The notes: generated from the sequence alone by a model not told the origin. Numbered from the stretch's first letter, positions 7,635 through 12,730 are shown. The stretch: DNA of 12,730 nt from Lachnospiraceae bacterium UBA3645 (GCA_002373555.1 DFKM01000231.1:1-12730); one strand, 5' to 3'. Numbers and translations: made by a program.

Positions 7635-7673
7635 GACAAAAAAGGAGATAAAAGCAGTCCCTCTGCAAGAGGC

Positions 7674-7703
7674 AAATAAAAGCGGGACCGGTAAAGGTCC
7701 CGC
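7674..7703 (-). terminator. Strong intrinsic terminator after the structured RNA
   Basis: On the minus strand GCGGGACC and GGTCCCGC form a perfect 8-bp stem (7696-7703 with 7682-7689) around a six-base TTTACC loop, followed at once by TTTTATTT. It lies about 60 bases after the predicted transcription start, so transcripts from the 7765-7793 promoter should mostly end here. Late genes downstream must be reached by read-through, antitermination or an unrecognised promoter. Confidence 0.88.
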
Positions 7704-7760
7704 AGGTCACTGGTGGCAGACCTGCCGCACGATTCCTCGCTTTGCCTGCGGCTGACCTGC
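7682..7760 (-). ncRNA. Candidate packaging RNA (pRNA) or regulatory leader RNA
   Basis: Between a sigma-A promoter and an intrinsic terminator, and directly after the packaging ATPase gene, lies a short non-coding RNA of about 80-87 nt. Its ends pair perfectly: GCAGGUCA (7760-7753) with UGACCUGC (7709-7702). Inside, GCCGCA (7752-7747) pairs with UGCGGC (7729-7724) around a 17-base loop, and GGU (7722-7720) with ACC (7714-7712) around CUGCC, giving a three-way junction. The first loop has GGCA (7746-7743), the second UGCC (7718-7715), four complementary bases. Phi29 pRNA also has an end helix, a three-way junction and two loops that pair between molecules over four bases. The candidate is much shorter than phi29 pRNA (120 nt active form). 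A competing hairpin, GCAGGUC (7725-7719) with GACCUGC (7708-7702), is possible, so a switch is an alternative. Confidence 0.55.
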
Positions 7761-7764
7761 TTTT

Positions 7765-7793
7765 ATTATAAGTAAAGTTTTCAGACAATTCAA
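7765..7793 (-). promoter_or_regulatory. Sigma-A/sigma-70 promoter for the structured RNA (and possibly late genes)
   Basis: On the minus strand -35 TTGAAT (7793-7788) and a perfect -10 TATAAT (7770-7765) are separated by exactly 17 bases in an A/T-rich stretch. The expected transcription start is about 7758-7760, exactly where the 5' strand of the RNA end helix begins. It lies 23 bases after the stop of the packaging ATPase gene and is the best promoter in the window. Confidence 0.85.
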
Positions 7794-7805
7794 TAAATTG
7801 TCAGA
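7781..7805. promoter_or_regulatory. Inverted repeat over the -35 box (operator candidate)
   Basis: Two ten-base arms, TCAGACAATT and AATTGTCAGA, form an inverted repeat with one mismatched pair and a five-base CAATA spacer. The repeat covers the -35 hexamer of the central promoter. The site is right for a dimeric regulator that blocks or recruits RNA polymerase; the small ribbon-helix-helix-like protein encoded at 12454-12666 is a possible binder (inference). There is no T run beside it, so it is not an intrinsic terminator. Confidence 0.55.
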
Positions 7806-7815
7806 TAATTTAAAA

Positions 7816-8796
7816 TCACTTCAATAAGTCCAAAATTTTGGACTTGATCAAAAACTCCGAGAAGTCCATTTTTCCATCCGCCAGCATCACGCGCATCTGC
7901 ATCCCGTACCGGCGAAGGAAGGGAGAGAGCGAGTCACGACTGGTAAACTCCGGAATGCGGTTTGACGCGGACCGGCAGCAATAAAGTCTTCCGGTGCTCT
8001 TGTGCTTCCATATATAAATATCGTCGATCCTGACAACCGGCGTATATTCATTTACCGGCAGCTTTTTGATATCCGCGAAGGAATCATGCGCGAAATAGTT
8101 GTCGATCGCTTCCTGGTAGTACTGTGTGCCCTCGGTCAGCTTATAATTGACCGTTTCTCGTTTCGCTTCCGAGACTTCCGAGCGCGGGAGATTGACATAT
8201 AGTAAGCGGTCCTGGTATTCCTCGCGGCCTTTCTTCATCATCTGTTCAATGATCGGGATCACGCCATATCCGGCGAGGATCTCATTCCCCAGCTTTTGCG
8301 CGTTCGACAAAAAGATCACCTGCAGCGGTTTTTCTCCCAGGAGCTCGCGGTTCCTGTTTACTGTTTCATAAAAGTTGGCAAATGTTTCGAATTGCTGAAA
8401 TTTCAGCTTTTCCTTTTCCACGAACTCATCAAAAAGAACATATTGCACGTCCGAAAGATCCACGCCGCGCAGATTCTCAAACGTTGAGAGCGCGACCGCG
8501 TAGCCGATCGGCTTCTTATCATCCGGATCAGTGCAGTCATAAATAATAGAATGCTTCCGCTCCGTCAGGATCCGGATGTCCTTTTCGTGGTCCCTGTTCC
8601 ACCTCTTAAAAGGATTCCCGAAGTCCGTGCTGCATTCCGCAAGCTGCGTGTCTTTGTTCCGAAGGTAAATAAACGGCTGCCCCTTATGCAGCAGGTAGTC
8701 CATTGTGCCGTATGTTTTCCCGATGCCGCGGCCGCCGATAATAAAGTTAAGAGGGCGGAGCTTGTCCGCCCTCTCTGAAATCCTGTACCAGCGCAT
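7816..8796 (-). CDS. DNA packaging ATPase (phi29 gp16-like)
   Basis: The motor ATPase that pushes phage DNA into the prohead, working with the connector and, in phi29, pRNA. With the start chosen here it is 326 residues, against 332 in phi29. Walker A is GGRGIGKT at 21-28, preceded by LNFII as in phi29 (LNFVIGARGIGKS). Walker B is YVLFDE at 119-124 with the catalytic acid E124. The start at 8796 is preferred because its ATG overlaps the stop of the upstream gene as TAATG (translational coupling) and gives the usual N-terminal length. An in-frame ATG at 8829 would add 11 residues overlapping the upstream gene. No large terminase nuclease domain is present, as expected for this family. Confidence 0.92.
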   Translation of the reverse strand: MRWYRISERADKLRPLNFIIGGRGIGKTYGTMDYLLHKGQPFIYLRNKDTQLAECSTDFGNPFKRWNRDHEKDIRILTERKHSIIYDCTDPDDKKPIGYAVALSTFENLRGVDLSDVQYVLFDEFVEKEKLKFQQFETFANFYETVNRNRELLGEKPLQVIFLSNAQKLGNEILAGYGVIPIIEQMMKKGREEYQDRLLYVNLPRSEVSEAKRETVNYKLTEGTQYYQEAIDNYFAHDSFADIKKLPVNEYTPVVRIDDIYIWKHKSTGRLYCCRSASNRIPEFTSRDSLSPFLRRYGMQMRVMLADGKMDFSEFLIKSKILDLLK

Positions 8797-9155
8797 TACT
8801 GGATATCTACCCACCTGCAGCCGAGGCACTCGCGGTTGTAAGTCTTGCTTGTGTACTTTTCGAACCGGATACCGACCTTGCCTGCCTCGATCGCCGCGCA
8901 GTCGTCCGGATCTCCAAGGATCTGCCGGACCTCGTCCGTCATATGAGAGGGCAGATCGACCAGCGCCTCGATCTGCGGCAGCACCGCGACGGGATGGTCG
9001 TCAAACTTCCCCTTCGTATTGATGAAGAGAGCCGCGACCGTATAGGTGTGCTCGATCCCGTTGTCTCCGACAACGTCGGCGATCTTCTTATAAGAATAGC
9101 CGGTAGTATCGATGGAAAACTTTGCTCCCTTGTTGTGTTTTGCTGCGAATGACAT
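8796..9155 (-). CDS. Early protein of unknown function, possible ssDNA-binding protein
   Basis: A 119-residue soluble protein between the polymerase and packaging ATPase genes. It looks strand-rich with one helix: VAALFIN, HPVAVL, LVDLPSHMTDEVRQIL, AGKVGIRF, then a C-terminal CLGCRWVDI. The size and mixed-beta pattern would suit a small single-stranded-DNA-binding protein, which phi29-type replication needs (phi29 p5 is 124 residues), but I see no diagnostic motif and the gene is not at the phi29 p5 position. Two cysteines (CLGC) near the end could be structural. RBS AAGGAAGGAG lies 9 bases before ATG; the gap to the polymerase stop is one base. Confidence 0.6.
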   Translation of the reverse strand: MSFAAKHNKGAKFSIDTTGYSYKKIADVVGDNGIEHTYTVAALFINTKGKFDDHPVAVLPQIEALVDLPSHMTDEVRQILGDPDDCAAIEAGKVGIRFEKYTSKTYNRECLGCRWVDIQ

Positions 9156-9156
9156 T

Positions 9157-9852
9157 TTACAATTCTCCTTCCTTTTGATAAATAATAATGTTATCCATCA
9201 GTGACTTTAGCAACTCCAGATATTTAGGAGTGACGCCCAATGTGTAAGTATCATCGACCAGCGCCAGGTTAGAGGCCGTCGTCATTTCGCAGCCTTTAAT
9301 CATTATTTTGTGAATCTGGTCGTTATTTCGATATGCTACCAGGTGGCCGGAGTTTTCGATCACGGTGCCGTTCCTGAATGCCTCGAATCCCTTCTTATTA
9401 AAGAACTCTTTGCCGCGCTTTTTCTTCACGCCGGCGATCGTGGAAAATATCGTCCTCTTGCCATTTTCCTCGATCTCATATAAATACTTTTTGGATCCTA
9501 ACGTTTTAAATCTGGTCATTTCATGTTCGGGATCCCATGTTCCCAGATAGTATCGTTTTCCCTGGTCATTGTCCGCGTAGGCGCCGGCGTCTTCCGCCAT
9601 CTTCTGCAGCTCCATATTTGCTCTTTTGAAATCGCCCTTATGATTCCCAATAAATTTGATGGAGTCTGTATCGCAGTAGATGACATCCGGACCGATCACT
9701 TGAAGCATCTTTTCAAGGCGAGCGCGGGCGTGTGCCGTGATATACCCCCCATTGATAGGGCAAGAAACTATTTTTACTTTTGTAGAATCTCTGCAATAGT
9801 TCTTCCAGTCCTTTTCCCTCGACTGTAAACTCCAGCTCGTGGTCCGGCTCAT
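9157..9852 (-). CDS. Protein-primed family B DNA polymerase, C-terminal part (frameshifted)
   Basis: The frame holding the C-terminal third of the polymerase. True polymerase sequence starts at about 9744 with YITAHARARL (residues 37-46 of this frame), matching phi29 FITAWAR. The first 36 or so residues are out-of-frame translation of the upstream part, and the ATG at 9852 has no reason to be a real start. Motif C is YCDTDS with catalytic aspartates at 61 and 63; KKYLYEI (121-127) and TIAGVKKK follow, then the thumb (VLVDDTFT of phi29 corresponds to ALVDDTYT). Joined to the upstream frame by removing one G, the polymerase is 716 residues, within the expected range for the family. Confidence 0.88.
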   Translation of the reverse strand: MSRTTSWSLQSREKDWKNYCRDSTKVKIVSCPINGGYITAHARARLEKMLQVIGPDVIYCDTDSIKFIGNHKGDFKRANMELQKMAEDAGAYADNDQGKRYYLGTWDPEHEMTRFKTLGSKKYLYEIEENGKRTIFSTIAGVKKKRGKEFFNKKGFEAFRNGTVIENSGHLVAYRNNDQIHKIMIKGCEMTTASNLALVDDTYTLGVTPKYLELLKSLMDNIIIYQKEGEL

Positions 9853-11308
9853 ATAGGACCATGTCCATATCCAGCCGCGTCGTGGTCATTCCAAAGCACG
9901 CATTCAGCAAGCTTTTATACTTGCCATACAGATAGACGCTGTCCGGATCTTCCAGACCTTTCAGCTTTGTTTTCTGCCGGAAGTATTCCATAACTACGTT
10001 TTTGAACTCCGCCGGCAGCTGCCCGCGGCGCGCTGCATACATATTCCGGATCCGGTAAGCTGACATTTTGTAAGTCTTCCGGATGATCTTCCAGTCGATC
10101 TCAAGGATCGTCATTTCCAAGTATGCGGCCCTTCTGATCCGGCCGTTGTCTTCCTGGTAGTCCGAACCTTCTGTGATATGGCTGCACTTGCTGATGGAAA
10201 TATAAGGGATACCGCAGTTTCCGATATACTCCGCGTCTTCGATCAGGACCTGGAAGATATAACAATATCGTTCCATGTTTGGATCATTATCCATCTGGTC
10301 TTCGATGCTGTATTCACTCCATGCGCTCATGGGATAATATTCTTCCATAATTACGGCCGGATAACTGCTTGTTATGTCGTAAGAATAGATCGGCCCCTTT
10401 ATCGTCCTGTTTGCCATCGCAGCGTTCGCGTGCGTATTACCGCCGCGGAATGCTTCCTTAAACATAAGATAGAGATCCGCAGGAAGCGCCGATTCCAGAA
10501 ACATGCGCCGGTTATTCCTGTTCTTCCGCATTTCATTCCGGCAGTCTCTCCGAACATATCCGGTGGACGTCATCGGCATACTGGCCAGCGTGTCTTCCTT
10601 CATCCTCGCCGCGATGCATTCGGACAGGCCAGCAACATCGTTGTAACAGTAGCCGAGTTCTTTCCCCGAAAGCGGAGTCGCGGCGGTCCGGATCTGGTTA
10701 TAATCCAGGTCGCCTTCCGCCTTCCAGTGAATGCAGCCGGCGGAATTTTTGCAGAATTGCTCCAGTGACATATTAGAGAGGGCGAGAGAGTCGCGGAACT
10801 CTATTCCACCGTCGATCACCACTTTAAGTGGTTTATACGGCTCTTTATAAAATCCTTCCGTGACATTCACGAACCGGCGGAAAAACTGGAACTCAAACGG
10901 CAGGTTATGGACCCATATCACAAGACGCGTGTCGTCTGACAGGTGCATTCTGTCGCGGATCACGTCCAGCGCGTGCAGCCACTCTTCCCAGGTGCGGCCA
11001 AACGTTACATACTTGCCGATACACATCTGCCAATGATACATAAAAGCATAAGGCCGGTGATCGGGATCTACGCGCCCTTCTTTGGTGCGCCGACAAATGT
11101 TTGTCGTCTCGATATCGAACGCGCACGGGATCTCCAGGTAATGGATCTTATAATATTTTTCATGTCCTGGTCTTTTTCTGGATCTTGTCGTGGACTCTTT
11201 GCAGTTCAGCAACAGATCAAGCAGCGGCAGCTCGTCCGGTGTATAGACATGCTCCAGCTGCGGCAGCTCTTTGCCGTCCACTGTGACAGGAACAAACAAG
11301 TCGCGCAT
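9713..11308 (-). CDS. Protein-primed family B DNA polymerase, N-terminal part (frameshifted)
   Basis: Replicates the linear genome from terminal-protein primers. Exo I is FDIETT (D65, E67); Exo II is VHNLPFEFQFF, with Glu139 where phi29 has Asp; Exo III is YCYND (Y220, D224). FRGG (287-290) corresponds to the YxGG motif between the exonuclease and polymerase domains. Motif A is SYDITSSYP (D311, Y316). A 100-residue segment after motif A is in the place of the TPR1/TPR2 insertions of protein-primed enzymes. Motif B is KSLLNACFG (K465, N469, G473). The frame is authentic to FLPYQWG (about residue 521) and then runs to a false stop after TRPRSP. Motif C is in the +1 frame downstream. RBS AGAAAGGAG lies 5 bases before ATG; a 53-base gap separates it from the upstream gene. 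Confidence 0.92.
   Translation of the reverse strand: MRDLFVPVTVDGKELPQLEHVYTPDELPLLDLLLNCKESTTRSRKRPGHEKYYKIHYLEIPCAFDIETTNICRRTKEGRVDPDHRPYAFMYHWQMCIGKYVTFGRTWEEWLHALDVIRDRMHLSDDTRLVIWVHNLPFEFQFFRRFVNVTEGFYKEPYKPLKVVIDGGIEFRDSLALSNMSLEQFCKNSAGCIHWKAEGDLDYNQIRTAATPLSGKELGYCYNDVAGLSECIAARMKEDTLASMPMTSTGYVRRDCRNEMRKNRNNRRMFLESALPADLYLMFKEAFRGGNTHANAAMANRTIKGPIYSYDITSSYPAVIMEEYYPMSAWSEYSIEDQMDNDPNMERYCYIFQVLIEDAEYIGNCGIPYISISKCSHITEGSDYQEDNGRIRRAAYLEMTILEIDWKIIRKTYKMSAYRIRNMYAARRGQLPAEFKNVVMEYFRQKTKLKGLEDPDSVYLYGKYKSLLNACFGMTTTRLDMDMVLYEPDHELEFTVEGKGLEELLQRFYKSKNSFLPYQWGVYHGTRPRSP
9745..9750 (-). other. Run of six G: +1 frameshift point in the DNA polymerase gene
   Basis: On the minus strand the polymerase reads TAT CAA TGG GGG GTA TAT up to here, but conserved sequence resumes one base later as TAT ATC ACG GCA (YITA). 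Five G would give an intact QWGYITA. The six-base run therefore carries an extra base, or is a site of +1 recoding. A homopolymer error in assembly is the simplest explanation. Confidence 0.85.
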
Positions 11309-11337
11309 AGTATCTCCTTTCTGCGTGAGCCAGATCG

Positions 11338-11413
11338 AAGCAACTATTTAAGCTGCTGCGGTCAGTCTTCCACCCGCAGCCAAGCGTCCCACGTGCTCAA
11401 ATAGTTGTTGCTT
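11338..11413 (-). promoter_or_regulatory. Nested stem-loops spanning the end of the terminal-protein candidate gene and the leader of the polymerase
   Basis: An outer imperfect stem pairs AAGCAACTATTTAAGC (11338-11353) with the complement of 11395-11413, with a three-base bulge and one mismatch. Inside it a perfect 7-bp stem, GCTGCGG with CCGCAGC (11374-11380 with 11355-11361), closes a 12-base loop that contains the stop codon. No T run follows, so this is not a classical terminator. An RNA processing site, stability element or translational damper for the polymerase is possible (inference). The base pairing itself is directly visible. Confidence 0.5.
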
Positions 11414-11940
11414 TTTTTTTCGACTTGTTTGTTATACTCAGATTGCAGACCGCCGGCCGTTGCTCCGCGCTCGATCGCGTCCTGGATCTGACCGAGAGCC
11501 TCGACACTATACCAGTATGCATGGGCCTCTTCCCATGCTTCAGATGAGAGAACGCGGAGAAATTCGGCGGCATCTTCCTTATTTTTGAAGTCGTCGATAT
11601 ATCCCTTTTCAATCATCTTATTGAGCATATCGCCATAGCGATCCAGAAGGTTGGAGTCACTCGTCGTGGTAACCTGCGCCAGATCGTCGGCAGGCTCTCC
11701 GACTTCTTCCATCGCTGGAAGCTCCGGAGCTGGCGGCGCGTATTCGTCTTCCAGGTCCTCGAAGAGGTCGAACGGTTCCGGCTCCGGCTCTTCATACTCC
11801 GGTTCCGGAGCTGCAGCTGCAGCAGGCCGCACCCTGTTAAATAAACGGGAGAAGAAGCCGCGGACGCCGCGCTGCGGTGCCGGCTCTCCGGCGGGCCGTG
11901 CCGATTTATTTCTCCGGCGGAAAAAATCAAATAATGCCAT
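11362..11940 (-). CDS. Terminal protein candidate (protein primer)
   Basis: A 192-residue protein directly upstream of the polymerase, the place of the terminal protein in phi29 (gene 3 before gene 2); phi29 TP has 266 residues and Cp-1 TP about 230. Residues 1-40 are very basic (FFRRRNKSARP, RGFFSRLFNRVRP), fitting DNA or nucleoid binding. Residues 41-88 are an Ala/Pro/Glu linker, and 95-192 a helical acidic domain rich in Ser, Tyr and Thr, any of which might be the priming residue. No sequence motif proves it. It is the largest unassigned early protein, and a terminal protein must exist if this is a complete genome. RBS AGAAGG lies 6 bases before ATG. A run of nine A at 11412-11420 falls in the last 20 codons. 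Confidence 0.55.
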   Translation of the reverse strand: MALFDFFRRRNKSARPAGEPAPQRGVRGFFSRLFNRVRPAAAAAPEPEYEEPEPEPFDLFEDLEDEYAPPAPELPAMEEVGEPADDLAQVTTTSDSNLLDRYGDMLNKMIEKGYIDDFKNKEDAAEFLRVLSSEAWEEAHAYWYSVEALGQIQDAIERGATAGGLQSEYNKQVEKKSNNYLSTWDAWLRVED

Positions 11941-12162
11941 TTAATACCTTCTTTCGTTCTGATCGGAGACGGCGATCCATGCGCCATCCGCGTTTTTAAT
12001 TATGGTATCAACAACTGATGGATCAAGTCCGAGATCGTACCACAGCACTGCTATACAATCGCAATTATGTTCTTCTGCATAAGTTACCGCCTCTTCGAAG
12101 TTGGTAAACTCGCATATAAGTTCATCTTTGTCGTGATCCACGGGCGCAAAAGTATAACTCAT
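11941..12162 (-). CDS. Small early protein of unknown function (73 aa)
   Basis: A 73-residue acidic protein without recognisable family. The middle (FTNFEEAVTYAEEHNCDCIAVLW) suggests a helix followed by a buried strand, and the end (NADGAWIAVSDQ) another strand, so a small alpha/beta fold is likely. The start codon overlaps the stop of the upstream gene as ATGA, and AAAGGAG lies 6 bases before it. Its stop runs into the ATG of the next gene as TAAATG. The tight coupling to the terminal-protein candidate suggests a role in replication or early host takeover (inference). Confidence 0.7.
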   Translation of the reverse strand: MSYTFAPVDHDKDELICEFTNFEEAVTYAEEHNCDCIAVLWYDLGLDPSVVDTIIKNADGAWIAVSDQNERRY

Positions 12163-12467
12163 TTGACGCTCCTTTCATATAGTAGATTCTCCAGGTGCTC
12201 GATCCTGGCGGGATATGATAATAAGAAATCGTTACGAATATTGTACTCAGCGAGGCCTACGCAGCCGGTGAAAGCAGTTTTCACATAACTGTCTTCCGGC
12301 AGCTTCTCCAGGATCGCGCGAATCTTCTGAAGAGCTGCCGTCTCGTCGGCTCTGGTAAAGGTGCGGTCGTTGATCATGTCGGCTGGGTTTTCAATTGCTC
12401 TTTTAGCATTCATATAAGAGACTGCTTTTTCCACGCAATCAGGGTCCATTAAATCAATTGACAGCAT
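12159..12467 (-). CDS. Small early protein of unknown function (102 aa)
   Basis: A 102-residue, largely helical protein (DPDCVEKAVSYMNAKRAIE, then DETAALQKIRAILEKLP and ARIEHLENLLYERS). No membrane segment and no recognised motif. In size it resembles the phi29 histone-like protein p6 (104 residues), but I see no sequence resemblance and do not assign that function. AAAGGAG lies 8 bases before ATG. It overlaps the upstream gene by 14 bases and the downstream gene by 4. Confidence 0.7.
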   Translation of the reverse strand: MLSIDLMDPDCVEKAVSYMNAKRAIENPADMINDRTFTRADETAALQKIRAILEKLPEDSYVKTAFTGCVGLAEYNIRNDFLLSYPARIEHLENLLYERSVK

Positions 12468-12666
12468 CGTGCTTTCTCCTTTCGCAGTAGTTCAGCATAA
12501 ATTCAGTAGCAAACTTTGCAAACATCGCCGGCGTGCAGTCGAGACCCAGCGCCTGGATCCGATCGCGCGTCCCTTTGGTCGCTATGATCGTGAAGCGGTC
12601 GTGCTGCTGTTCGTAAGTGCGCACGCGCTCGCGGTGCTCCGGTGTCGTCTTCAGTTCCTTATCCAT
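12454..12666 (-). CDS. First early gene, possible ribbon-helix-helix regulator (70 aa)
   Basis: A 70-residue basic protein, the first gene read from the right end. A charged N-terminal segment (residues 1-22) is followed by a strand-like RFTIIATKG, then helix-turn-helix-like TRDRIQALG and AMFAKFATEFMLNYCER. This order of strand, helix, helix fits a ribbon-helix-helix DNA-binding protein, though the match is by pattern only. Such a protein could act on the two small inverted repeats seen at the right end and at the central promoter. RBS AAGGGAG lies 5 bases before ATG. Confidence 0.6.
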   Translation of the reverse strand: MDKELKTTPEHRERVRTYEQQHDRFTIIATKGTRDRIQALGLDCTPAMFAKFATEFMLNYCERRKHDAVN

Positions 12667-12682
12667 ATACGCTCCCTTCTAA

Positions 12683-12694
12683 GCAGAACTCTGC
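12683..12694. promoter_or_regulatory. Small inverted repeat before the first early gene
   Basis: GCAGA-AC-TCTGC: two five-base arms around a two-base centre, 17 bases before the first start codon and next to the expected transcription start. It could be an operator or a short 5' hairpin; nothing in the sequence decides between these, and a repeat this short could be chance. Confidence 0.35.
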
Positions 12695-12697
12695 CCA

Positions 12698-12725
12698 CTT
12701 ATCAGTTTAAGTGATTCCCCATCAA
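12698..12725 (-). promoter_or_regulatory. Weak early promoter candidate overlapping the right terminal repeat
   Basis: On the minus strand TTGATG (12725-12720, inside the terminal repeat) and GATAAG (12703-12698) are 16 bases apart. Each matches the sigma-A consensus at only four of six positions. Some promoter must serve the early genes, and only 64 bases lie between the first ATG and the genome end, so this is the best available candidate. Confidence 0.3.
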
Positions 12726-12730
12726 AACAC
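12706..12730. repeat. Right terminal inverted repeat (25 bp)
   Basis: Exact reverse complement of bases 1-25, ending CCCCATCAAAACAC at the last base of the window. Both copies sit at the extreme ends, which argues that the contig is a full-length linear molecule. The 5' end of the transcribed strand is here, so transcription of the whole genome starts at this end. Confidence 0.93.

Noticed and set aside
7660..7672. Short hairpin CCTCT-TGC-AGAGG after the central terminator
   Set aside because: Only five pairs and no adjacent T run; it may be chance or a minor part of the holin leader, and does not merit a feature.
7486..7788. Minus-strand 100-codon frame across the central non-coding region
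   Set aside because: It begins with TTG inside the promoter, runs through the structured RNA and terminator, and then overlaps the holin in another frame. No ribosome binding site; the composition looks like translated non-coding RNA.
11613..11987. Second minus-strand frame over the terminal-protein candidate gene
   Set aside because: An Arg/Ser-rich translation typical of a shifted frame of GC-rich coding sequence; the chosen frame has a better RBS and couples to the upstream gene.

Overview
The window looks like a complete linear genome of a very small tailed bacteriophage of the phi29-like group (protein-primed, short-tailed podovirus). The first 25 bases are repeated, inverted, as the last 25. 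Inside lie a family B DNA polymerase with protein-primed features, a gp16-type packaging ATPase, a phi29-type connector and capsid protein, a tail knob and a lysis pair. All genes are on the minus strand, so the genome reads from 12730 down to 1. Strong AGGAG-type ribosome binding sites, a BhlA/UviB-like holin and an NlpC/P60-SH3 endolysin point to a Gram-positive host, probably a Bacillota. The sequence alone does not name the host.

Right part, replication and packaging (12666 to 7816): three small unassigned early genes, one with a ribbon-helix-helix look; a 192-residue protein that is the best terminal-protein candidate by position; the DNA polymerase, broken by one extra base in a run of six G and read as two overlapping frames; a 119-residue protein of unknown function; and the packaging ATPase, coupled to it by a TAATG overlap.

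Centre (7815 to 7581): the only sizeable non-coding stretch, 235 bases. It holds a good sigma-A promoter (TTGAAT, 17 bases, TATAAT), an inverted repeat over the -35 box, a compact structured RNA that can fold as a three-way junction with complementary loops, a strong intrinsic terminator, and a stem-loop in the holin leader. The RNA is a candidate packaging RNA (pRNA), or alternatively a leader that controls late transcription.

Left part, lysis and virion (7580 to 73): holin, endolysin, a coiled-coil scaffold candidate, major capsid protein, tail knob with an Ala/Gly-rich hydrophobic loop, connector (TTG start), lower collar with two arrays of ten-residue repeats, and a 657-residue tail appendage. 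The appendage carries a metallo-beta-lactamase-fold domain of ComEC type between an N-terminal attachment region and a C-terminal beta-helix-like region. A strong terminator sits against the left terminal repeat.

The most unusual points are the metallo-hydrolase tail appendage, the candidate pRNA/attenuator, the polymerase frameshift, and the one-strand organisation in only 12.7 kb.
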